From Candidatus Poribacteria bacterium (GTDB taxonomy: Bacteria; Poribacteria; WGA-4E; WGA-3G), in contig JAPPDN010000504.1 in the NCBI GenBank assembly GCA_028824575.1, positions 1 to 8,033 of the forward strand: DNA of 8,033 nt, read 5' to 3'. The position numbers were made by a program, and so were the translations under genes. The notes below the pieces were generated by a model, which was not told where the DNA came from, ran no database searches, and was given only the letters and a program-made list of their open reading frames with translations. Shown piece after piece: positions 1 to 5,421 of the stretch; positions within the stretch are counted from its first letter, which is position 1, and every line of letters starts with the position of its first letter.

Positions 1-1
1 C

Positions 2-1168
2 CATGCCGTCTGGTCGGTCACGACCTTTTCCCTCGCACCGATCCCGCTGTTTATCCTGATGGGCGAGATCATGTTTCACACCGGCATGGCGTTTCGCGCC
101 ATCGATGCGGTCGACCGGCTGATCGCCCGGGTGCCGGGGCGCCTGTCGCTGGTTGCGGTCACGGGAGGCACGATATTCTCGACCCTCTCGGGCTCGACGA
201 TGGCCAATGTCGCCATGCTCGGCAGTTCCCTGCTCCCGGAAATGCAGCGCCGCGGCTACCACCCGTCGATGGCGATGGGCCCGATCCTCGGGACCGGCGG
301 CATCGCGATGCTCATTCCGCCGTCGGCGCTGGCGGTGCTTCTGGCCAGCCTGGCGCAGATGCCGGTCGCCGAATTGCTGATCGCCGGCATCGTGCCCGGC
401 CTCCTCATCGCGCTGCTCTTCTTCGCCTATATCGTCGTGCGCTGCCGCCTCAACCCCGGTCTGGCGCCGGCCTATGTCCAGGAGGGCCTGACGCCGGGCG
501 ACCGGTTTATACCGTTCCTGATTTACGTGGTGCCGCTGATGACGCTGTTCGTCCTGGTCGTCGGCAGCATCCTCGCGGGCTGGGCGACGCCGACGGAATC
601 GGCCGCCCTGGGCGCGGTCGGCGCGGTTCTCGCGGCGGTCGCCTATCGTTGCCTGACGCGGCATGCCCTGCGCACGGCCCTCGTCGAAGCGGCCAAGGTG
701 ACCGGCATGGCGCTGTTCATCATCTGCGCGTCGGTTACCTTCGCCCAGATTCTCGCCTTCTCGGGCGCCGTCGACGGCCTGCTGGAAATAACCATCGAAC
801 TTGATTTCAGTCCGATTACCCTGCTCATCCTGATGCTGCTGATCTTGCTCGCGCTCGGCGCGTTCATCGATCAGCTGTCGATGATGCTGATCACCTTGCC
901 TTTCTTCATGCCGCTGGCCCAGCACGCCGGATTCGATCTGGTCTGGTATGGCGTCCTGCTTCTGGTTGTGCTCGAAGTCAGCCTGACCACGCCGCCGTTC
1001 GGACTGCTTCTTTTCGTTATGAAAGGCGTGGCGCCGCCGGAGATTACCCTGCGTCAGGTCTACGTCGCCGCAGGGCCGTTCATCGCTCTCGACTTGCTGG
1101 TGCTGATCCTCGTCGTCGTCTACTCCGCGCTGGCGACCTGGTTGCCCAACCTGATCATTCGGCCATGA
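2..1168 (+). CDS. TRAP transporter large permease subunit, DctM type (5' end outside window)
   Basis: This is the large membrane subunit of a tripartite ATP-independent periplasmic (TRAP) transporter, which imports organic acids or similar solutes across the inner membrane using an ion gradient and a periplasmic binding protein. The frame is open from base 2, and the residues before the first ATG (base 59) already match the family (IPLFILMGEI), so the gene starts upstream. 388 residues are visible against a usual 425 or so, leaving roughly 40-50 missing. Family hallmarks are the glycine/serine-rich stretch FSTLSGSTMANVAMLGSSLL, then IPPSALAVLLASLA, then LIAGIVPGLL, and near the end LEVSLTTPPFGLLLFVMKG. 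About eleven hydrophobic membrane segments can be seen. The stop overlaps the next gene's start by four bases (ATGA), suggesting translational coupling. The substrate cannot be read from this subunit. Base composition is much more GC-rich than the DNA after 1400. Confidence 0.95.
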   Translation, partial: HAVWSVTTFSLAPIPLFILMGEIMFHTGMAFRAIDAVDRLIARVPGRLSLVAVTGGTIFSTLSGSTMANVAMLGSSLLPEMQRRGYHPSMAMGPILGTGGIAMLIPPSALAVLLASLAQMPVAELLIAGIVPGLLIALLFFAYIVVRCRLNPGLAPAYVQEGLTPGDRFIPFLIYVVPLMTLFVLVVGSILAGWATPTESAALGAVGAVLAAVAYRCLTRHALRTALVEAAKVTGMALFIICASVTFAQILAFSGAVDGLLEITIELDFSPITLLILMLLILLALGAFIDQLSMMLITLPFFMPLAQHAGFDLVWYGVLLLVVLEVSLTTPPFGLLLFVMKGVAPPEITLRQVYVAAGPFIALDLLVLILVVVYSALATWLPNLIIRP

Positions 1169-1400
1169 CCGCGCCATCGGACACAACGCAGATATTCGCC
1201 CACCGGCTGCTTGCGGGGCCCGACCGGGCTGCGGTCGCGTACAACCGCCGGATCGGGATCCGGGGCGGCACGATTTGCGATCTGCAGGAATGCCCGGCGG
1301 AGGAAGGCGCACCGCCGCTCTTCGTCATGCCGGCGCTGGCGAACGCCCACGATCACGGGCGGGGATTGAGCCGACTCGCCTACGGCGCGCTGGACGATGG
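1165..1400 (+). CDS. Amidohydrolase / cytosine-deaminase-like protein, N-terminal fragment cut at the junction
   Basis: The first roughly 78 residues look like the start of a metal-dependent amidohydrolase: a short beta-rich N-terminal region, then FVMPALANAHDHGRG. Here H62 and H64 form the HxH metal-binding pair at the end of the first barrel strand (bases 1348-1356). Members of this superfamily hydrolyse C-N bonds in cyclic amides or deaminate nucleobase-like compounds. A full protein would be about 400-480 residues. Here the family-like sequence stops at about A-L-D-D-G (base 1400), after which the frame continues as unrelated residues to a stop at 1492-1494. The ATG sits inside the permease stop codon (ATGA), so the two genes probably form one operon, and the permease may import this enzyme's substrate. 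I place the true end at the composition break rather than at the stop codon. The exact enzyme class is uncertain. Confidence 0.72.
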
Positions 1401-1406
1401 GCTAAG
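1396..1406. other. Junction between two unrelated DNA pieces
   Basis: Left of this point, frame 1 encodes an amidohydrolase N-terminus in GC-rich DNA (42 of 60 bases G or C at 1321-1380). Right of it, frame 3 encodes the conserved AKNPIPNEVKTRL start region of a glycosyltransferase family, in DNA that soon falls to 24 of 60 (1561-1620). Both genes are cut and neither frame continues sensibly through the point. No insertion-sequence end, target-site duplication or tRNA is visible. The breakpoint lies somewhere in the run GATGGGCTAAG and cannot be fixed to one base. A chimeric assembly or amplification product is the most likely cause. Confidence 0.8.
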
Positions 1407-2066
1407 AATCCGATACCAAACGAGGTCAAGACGCGACTTATACCACCGTTTTCACCGGAACAAGCGGCGGCACTCTATACGGCGTTCCTCATAGATTGGT
1501 GTGAGACGCTTGCTGAACTCTCCGATGTAGACCTCGTCATCGCGTATACTCCACCAGAGGCAGAATCCGATTTACAAGCATTAATCGGAGATGATGTTAT
1601 CTACATCTCGCAGATAGGAGCAGACCTTGGGGAACGACTCACTTCAGCAACGCTGTGGGCAGCTAAACAAGGATACACAAAGATCCTATTCGTTGGATCC
1701 GATAGTCCGACGCTACCGATTCCATATATCTCCCAAGCAATCACACGCCTCGACTCACAAGATACCGTTATCGGACCGAGTACAGATGGCGGTTATTACC
1801 TCATTGGTTTCTCCGCTGCAGCATTAACAACGACAGTACCACACGTGTTTGAGGAAATCGCATGGAGCACGGCGAAGGTTCTTAAGCAGACAGTGAGGCG
1901 TATCCACTCAGCAGAGGCAACCTTGGGACTCCTGCCTCCGTGGTATGATATTGATACAGCTGAGGATTTAGCATTTCTGCAGGCACATATAGCATCAATG
2001 CGACTCGCGGGCGACAGAGTACAGGCAGTTAGAACAGAATCTTTATTGACAGAACTGTTTTCATAA
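1401..2066 (+). CDS. TIGR04282/DUF2064-family glycosyltransferase, 5' end lost at the junction
   Basis: This is a small GT-A-fold nucleotide-sugar transferase-like protein of the TIGR04282 (DUF2064) family, which is named after arsenosugar biosynthesis but is found in many other contexts. Visible family motifs, in order, are AKNPIPNEVKTRL at the nucleotide-binding N-terminus, GADLGERL, a SDSP metal/nucleotide motif in ILFVGSDSPTLP (1698-1709), GPSTDGGYYLIG (1773-1808), then IAWSTAKVLKQT and LLPPWYDIDTAEDL. The native start is missing: homologues carry roughly 8-12 residues, ending in a hydrophobic strand, before the AKNP motif. An open frame extends back to an ATG at 1275, but codons 1275-1400 lie out of frame with the amidohydrolase and are not part of this protein. 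About 221 residues remain, close to full length. The SDR gene follows 18 bases later, so the two are probably cotranscribed. No ArsS-like radical SAM gene is nearby, so the arsenosugar role is not supported here. Confidence 0.85.
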   Translation, partial: AKNPIPNEVKTRLIPPFSPEQAAALYTAFLIDWCETLAELSDVDLVIAYTPPEAESDLQALIGDDVIYISQIGADLGERLTSATLWAAKQGYTKILFVGSDSPTLPIPYISQAITRLDSQDTVIGPSTDGGYYLIGFSAAALTTTVPHVFEEIAWSTAKVLKQTVRRIHSAEATLGLLPPWYDIDTAEDLAFLQAHIASMRLAGDRVQAVRTESLLTELFS

Positions 2067-2071
2067 AAAGA

Positions 2072-2076
2072 AAGGA
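2072..2076 (+). promoter_or_regulatory. Ribosome binding site of the SDR gene
   Basis: AAGGA lies eight bases before the ATG at 2085. It supports that start and translation of the SDR from a message shared with the glycosyltransferase gene. Confidence 0.7.
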
Positions 2077-2084
2077 ACTCAATA

Positions 2085-2816
2085 ATGGGACAATTAGATG
2101 GGAAAGTTGCGATTGTAACGGGTGGAAACCGAGGCATCGGTAAAGGGATTGCGAAGGGACTCGCCGCTGAAGGTGCGAGTTTGACTATCGCTGCAAGGAA
2201 TGCCGAACTTCTTGAGGAAACCGCTAACGAACTCCGTGCAAACGGCACAAAGGTGTTGGCTGTGCCGACCGATGTAACGGACGAGGCACAGATCAAAGCA
2301 CTCTTTGAAAAAGCGATGGCGGCGTATGGTCGCTTGGACATCCTCGTGAACAATGCCGGTGCATTCGATGCCGGTCCTATAGACGAACTCTCAACAGAGG
2401 CGTGGGACTGGGTTGTCGCTGTGAACCTCAGCGCGCCGTTTCTCTGCACGCGCGAGGCATTCGGGATTATGAAGGCACAAGGTGAAGGTGGACGTATCAT
2501 CAACATTGGAAGTATCTCTTCGCATCGGGTTCGTCCGCTCACTGCGCCTTACAGTGCTACTAAATTCGGTATCTGGGGGCTGACACAGGTAACAGCACTT
2601 GAAGGCAGACCGCACGGGATTACGGCGAGCTGTTTGAAGCCCGGCAACACTTATGTGGAACGCATCCAGAACCGTCCACAGGCACCGACCGAGCCGATGA
2701 TGGACGTTGATGCGCTCGCACAAGCTGCTGTTCTGATGGCAACGCTTCCACCGAATATAAATATGTTAGAAGCGACTGTCTTACCGGTCGGTCAACTCTA
2801 TATTGGTAGAGGATAA
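2085..2816 (+). CDS. Short-chain dehydrogenase/reductase (classical SDR, Rossmann fold)
   Basis: This 243-residue cytoplasmic NAD(P)-dependent oxidoreductase interconverts an alcohol and a carbonyl group. It has the full classical SDR set: the dinucleotide-binding glycine motif TGGNRGIG (residues 12-19), D63 contacting the adenine ring, NNAG (89-92), N114, and the catalytic S143, Y156 and K160 (in YSATK). R38 after the second beta strand hints at NADP(H) preference, but this is only a rule of thumb. The length is typical and the protein looks complete. The C-terminal VGQLYIGRG resembles enzymes of the 3-oxoacyl-ACP reductase/gluconate dehydrogenase-like group, but the substrate is unknown. 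The gene is 18 bases after the glycosyltransferase and 20 bases before the PhyH-type oxygenase. This spacing suggests one operon, in which the SDR could oxidise or reduce a product or substrate of the oxygenase. Confidence 0.95.
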   Translation: MGQLDGKVAIVTGGNRGIGKGIAKGLAAEGASLTIAARNAELLEETANELRANGTKVLAVPTDVTDEAQIKALFEKAMAAYGRLDILVNNAGAFDAGPIDELSTEAWDWVVAVNLSAPFLCTREAFGIMKAQGEGGRIINIGSISSHRVRPLTAPYSATKFGIWGLTQVTALEGRPHGITASCLKPGNTYVERIQNRPQAPTEPMMDVDALAQAAVLMATLPPNINMLEATVLPVGQLYIGRG

Positions 2817-2825
2817 CACGCAGCC

Positions 2826-2830
2826 GGAGA
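2826..2830 (+). promoter_or_regulatory. Ribosome binding site of the PhyH-like gene
   Basis: GGAGA lies six bases before the ATG at 2837, within the 20-base gap after the SDR stop. It confirms the chosen start. Confidence 0.75.
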
Positions 2831-2836
2831 AAAATC

Positions 2837-4063
2837 ATGAAAGTGAATCGGGATCAATTCATGGAAGAAGGGTATCTCGTTCTGCGGGAAGTCGTTCCAC
2901 CGGAAGAATTAGATGCGCTTCGAGAGAGTTATGAACTGATGGTATCACGCCAGCGGGAAATCTGGGCGCAAGAACGGGGACCCAACGACCCACCCGGCGG
3001 CGTATGGGAGACTTCGCCACAACCGCGCTTACTACTCGGACGCAATCCTCTGGCAGGACTTGTTGATGAGAAAACGGCAAGTGCTGTCGAGATTTGGGCA
3101 CACGAAAACATGCAAGGTGCCAGCACTGAGCTGCTCGGTGAGGAAGATGCTGGTGTTACTGAGATGATGCTCATGTGCAGCCCCGTCAAAGACTGTGGAC
3201 CCGCCGCATGGCATCGCGACCACCACCCGATTGATACCGCGCCCCTACAAGGCTATATTGACGACATTGTGGAGACGGGACCGCGCTATGTCCAGTGGAA
3301 CCTCTCACTCTACGACGACAATGTACTGTGGGTGTTGCCCAGTAGCCATTTACGCTTCAATACTGAAGCGGAAAACCAACAATTGTTGGCGGATCCGAAA
3401 GTCTCGCTACCCGGTGCGGTTCAGACGCATCTTAACGCAGGGGATGGTGTCGTCTATATTCTGCCTATTTTGCATTGGGGCAGCAACTATAGTCGGAAGA
3501 TGCGGCGCACGATTCACGGCGGATTTTCAAACCACACGCACTACCAAGCGTTTGATTACGTAGACTACCTGTCGCCAGCAGTGCAAGACAAATTCCATCG
3601 GTGGAATTCGCGCAGCGAACAGATGCAAGTATGGACAGAAAATGCGCTCCGAGCAGCCATCAACAAGAACGCCGATGCCTACCACACGGCACTCGATCAT
3701 TTGCATCCGGGCAGAGGCGAAAAGGGGAAGATGCTCTCAACTGTCTTTCTGTGCAAAGCCGCCTGTTTTGTAGCAATGGTACACGGTTGTGAACTCGCAG
3801 GCATCCCTGATGAACTCAAGAATCGTGGGAAAGGTTTTCACCCCATCACCTTGAATTGGGGACCACCATTTGCGGATCGATTTACGAACGAGGAAGCAGC
3901 CACCGTGTGGGACCGTTTCAAACCGATCGATGCCCTTCTCAAAACCGACGAAGAGTTATATCTACCGGGTTTTCAATCCGGTCCGATGCGCTACTATTTC
4001 AATGAAATGCCTGCCAATTTTGGTGTTGCAGATTTCATTGAAACATGGGAACTACAGCCGTGA
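2837..4063 (+). CDS. Phytanoyl-CoA dioxygenase (PhyH)-family Fe(II)/2-oxoglutarate oxygenase with C-terminal extension
   Basis: This is a 408-residue non-haem iron oxygenase of the PhyH family. Family members hydroxylate small molecules using O2 and 2-oxoglutarate, giving succinate and CO2. The N-terminal FMEEGYLVLREVVPPEELDALR is the usual family opening. The iron triad appears as H126 and D128 (WHRDHHP) plus a distal H213 (ILHWGSN). R223 or R224 (RRTIHGG) is the likely 2-oxoglutarate anchor. The core segments NVLWVLPSSHLRF and LNAGDGVVYILP also fit. Typical members have about 250-300 residues. Here roughly 160 residues follow the catalytic core, with no motif I recognise. The natural substrate cannot be inferred; phytanoyl-CoA itself is unlikely in a bacterium of this kind. 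It is encoded just after the SDR. Its 3' end overlaps the convergent isomerase gene by 12 bases. PhyH paralogues are numerous in Poribacteria-like genomes, which fits the suggested origin. Confidence 0.92.
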   Translation: MKVNRDQFMEEGYLVLREVVPPEELDALRESYELMVSRQREIWAQERGPNDPPGGVWETSPQPRLLLGRNPLAGLVDEKTASAVEIWAHENMQGASTELLGEEDAGVTEMMLMCSPVKDCGPAAWHRDHHPIDTAPLQGYIDDIVETGPRYVQWNLSLYDDNVLWVLPSSHLRFNTEAENQQLLADPKVSLPGAVQTHLNAGDGVVYILPILHWGSNYSRKMRRTIHGGFSNHTHYQAFDYVDYLSPAVQDKFHRWNSRSEQMQVWTENALRAAINKNADAYHTALDHLHPGRGEKGKMLSTVFLCKAACFVAMVHGCELAGIPDELKNRGKGFHPITLNWGPPFADRFTNEEAATVWDRFKPIDALLKTDEELYLPGFQSGPMRYYFNEMPANFGVADFIETWELQP

Positions 4064-4846
4064 ACCGAGCATTCCGCTGAGATAGAAATACGCCTCTTCA
4101 GTATAACGGGGTAGGTTCTCAGGGTCTTCGACCTCCAACTCCAAAGTCAGGTCGCCTTGGTAGTCCACCTCTTGGAGTGTCTCGATAATTTCTTTGAGGT
4201 TGAGTTCACCGCGCCCGATACCGACGGATACAGCACCAAGATGATCCTTGAGGTGTACTGCATATAGGCGCGACGCGAATTGACGAATCGCGGCAAGCGT
4301 ATCCACACCGGATGAGTGGAAATGCCCAGTATCGATGCAGACACCGACCCGTTCGTCCGGAATAGCATCTAAAATCGTTTGGAAATCTTCCGCCTGTTCC
4401 AAGACATTCCCGTGGTGTGGTTCAAGGGTTAACTTGATTTGACTCTCTGCTGGCATGCGTTGCAAGACCTCACGGACACAAGCAGTTACCCTGTCCAAGG
4501 CACCGGGATCTGTCCTACGTTGCGCGCCACTCGTTGTTAGATGTGTTGCCCCGAGTCCTTCGGCGATTTCGACACACCTCGCGATTGCGCCTGCGCGTGT
4601 GTCAACATCGGCATTGTCCTGTCCACCCCATCCGGGCGGATAGAGTCCGGCACATTTCATGCCGGATGCGGTAACATTCGCCTTCATGGCGTTTATGTCA
4701 AACGCGTGTGCGGCATCCACACTCCAGATAAGCGGTCCGTGGATTTCCATGAGGCGGTAGCCGATTTTCGGCGCGTTTTCCAAAGTTGCAGCAACTTCGT
4801 CTTCTGCATAACCTCGATAACAGATAGAAGCACAGATAATGTCCAT
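4052..4846 (-). CDS. Sugar phosphate isomerase/epimerase-like TIM-barrel protein (first copy)
   Basis: This is a 264-residue member of the xylose-isomerase-like/AP-endonuclease-2 TIM-barrel superfamily, whose members isomerise or epimerise ketoses, inosose-type polyols and related compounds with a divalent metal. The expected metal site is intact: E142 in LTLEPHHGN, D172 and H175 in CIDTGHFHSSG, H198 in VHLKDH, and E236 in LTLELEVED, with spacing close to that of D-tagatose 3-epimerase-type enzymes. The glycine-rich GIGRGELNLKEI loop is also typical. A TTG at 4849 could add one residue, but the AAAGGGG ribosome site is six bases from the ATG at 4846 and only three from the TTG, so I use the ATG. 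The gene is divergent from yjbQ and convergent with the PhyH gene. The exact sugar or polyol substrate is unknown. Confidence 0.9.
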   Translation of the reverse strand: MDIICASICYRGYAEDEVAATLENAPKIGYRLMEIHGPLIWSVDAAHAFDINAMKANVTASGMKCAGLYPPGWGGQDNADVDTRAGAIARCVEIAEGLGATHLTTSGAQRRTDPGALDRVTACVREVLQRMPAESQIKLTLEPHHGNVLEQAEDFQTILDAIPDERVGVCIDTGHFHSSGVDTLAAIRQFASRLYAVHLKDHLGAVSVGIGRGELNLKEIIETLQEVDYQGDLTLELEVEDPENLPRYTEEAYFYLSGMLGSRL

Positions 4847-4852
4847 CAAAAT

Positions 4853-4859
4853 CCCCTTT
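4853..4859 (-). promoter_or_regulatory. Ribosome binding site that decides the start of the first isomerase
   Basis: On the minus strand AAAGGGG ends six bases before the ATG at 4846 and three bases before a possible TTG start at 4849. The spacing favours the ATG. Confidence 0.65.
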
Positions 4860-4919
4860 CTATTGAGCCAAAAAGCATCAAGGAACTATCCAGTCTGATC
4901 AATCATTTAAAGAGACCAG

Positions 4920-4955
4920 TTGTCAAACAATTCTCTTGAAAAATTGAGTAGACAA
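4920..4955. repeat. Imperfect inverted repeat in the divergent promoter region
   Basis: Two nested pairs of half-sites mirror each other: TTGTC (4920-4924) with GACAA (4951-4955), and CAATT (4928-4932) with AATTG (4942-4946). The symmetry centre is near 4937 and the element covers the predicted -35 box of yjbQ. It could be an operator for a dimeric regulator acting on both divergent genes. AT-rich intergenic DNA gives such dyads by chance, so this is tentative. Confidence 0.3.
4921..4926 (-). promoter_or_regulatory. Possible -35 box for the first isomerase gene
   Basis: The minus strand reads TTGACA here, a perfect match to the housekeeping sigma -35 consensus, about 75 bases upstream of the isomerase start. 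The sequence 17 bases downstream (ATTGAT) is a weak -10 match, so the promoter is uncertain. Confidence 0.3.
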
Positions 4956-4963
4956 GGTATAAT
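4936..4963 (+). promoter_or_regulatory. Predicted sigma-70-type promoter of yjbQ
   Basis: TTGAAA (4936-4941) and TATAAT (4958-4963) are separated by 16 bases, a good housekeeping-type promoter. Transcription would start near 4970, leaving a leader of about 30 bases before the GTG start of yjbQ. A second perfect TATAAT follows at 4970-4975 without a good -35 box. Confidence 0.55.
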
Positions 4964-4975
4964 AAACGGTATAAT
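4956..4975 (+). repeat. Direct repeat GGTATAAT, two copies 12 bases apart
   Basis: GGTATAAT occurs at 4956-4963 and 4968-4975. A second pair, AGTAGAC, occurs at 4947-4953 and 4977-4983, offset by 30 bases. Both lie upstream of yjbQ and duplicate the -10 element. They may mark tandem start sites or a small local duplication. Confidence 0.5.
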
Positions 4976-5000
4976 CAGTAGACTTGGAGTATACTAAAAA

Positions 5001-5411
5001 GTGATTCAGCAAATCGAAATAACTTTACCTGAATACCCGCGCGGTTTTCATCTCGTTACAGATGAGATTATGAAATCGCTCGGCGAATTGCCGAGAGAAG
5101 GTATCCTGCACCTGTTTATCAAACACACCTCGGCAGGATTGACTATCAACGAAAATGACGATCCGACGGTTCGTGAAGATTTTGCTAACAGTTTCGATCA
5201 ACTCGTCAAAGAGCGTGAACCGTTCTATAAACACACAATCGAAGGCGACGATGATATGCCAGCACATATTAAAGCGTCGCTCGTCGGTTTCACCGTCTCC
5301 GTTCCGATTACGAACCATCGCCTCAATTTAGGTGTCTGGCAAGGTATTTATCTATGCGAATTTCGGAATCGCGGCGGTAGGCGACACTTAATGGCGACGC
5401 TCTATTCTTAG
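5001..5411 (+). CDS. yjbQ: YjbQ / UPF0047 family protein (secondary thiamine-phosphate synthase-type enzyme)
   Basis: This is a complete 136-residue member of the widespread UPF0047 family. It aligns by eye along its whole length with E. coli YjbQ: RGFHLVTDEI, KHTSAGLTINENDDP, VREDF, HTIEGDDDMPAHIKASL and LNLGVWQGIYLCEFR. The conserved histidines and acidic residues in these blocks form the family's presumed metal or active site. E. coli YjbQ has weak thiamine-phosphate synthase activity, which may be a side activity; the main role is unsettled. Translation must start at GTG (5001), because an in-frame TAA lies directly before the AAA codon upstream (4995-4997) and the first ATG would remove conserved sequence. 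GGAG at 4986-4989 is the likely ribosome site, with a long spacing of 11 bases. The gene stands alone between two minus-strand isomerase genes, with its own predicted promoter. Confidence 0.95.
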   Translation: MIQQIEITLPEYPRGFHLVTDEIMKSLGELPREGILHLFIKHTSAGLTINENDDPTVREDFANSFDQLVKEREPFYKHTIEGDDDMPAHIKASLVGFTVSVPITNHRLNLGVWQGIYLCEFRNRGGRRHLMATLYS

Positions 5412-5421
5412 TGTTTAGACG

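Noticed and set aside
1275..1400. Possible programmed frameshift or natural fusion linking the amidohydrolase to the glycosyltransferase
   Set aside because: There is no slippery sequence or stimulatory structure. Base composition changes at the same place, and both proteins lack parts that a fusion would be expected to keep.
1380..1420. Insertion-sequence end or phage attachment site at the junction
   Set aside because: No terminal inverted repeat, target duplication, tRNA or integrase gene is visible near the break, although the partner junction would lie outside the window.
1796..2542. A 248-codon open frame on the minus strand opposite the glycosyltransferase and SDR genes
   Set aside because: It lies antisense to two genes with complete family motifs, its translation is serine-rich with no recognisable motif, and it crosses a gene boundary. 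It is a shadow frame.
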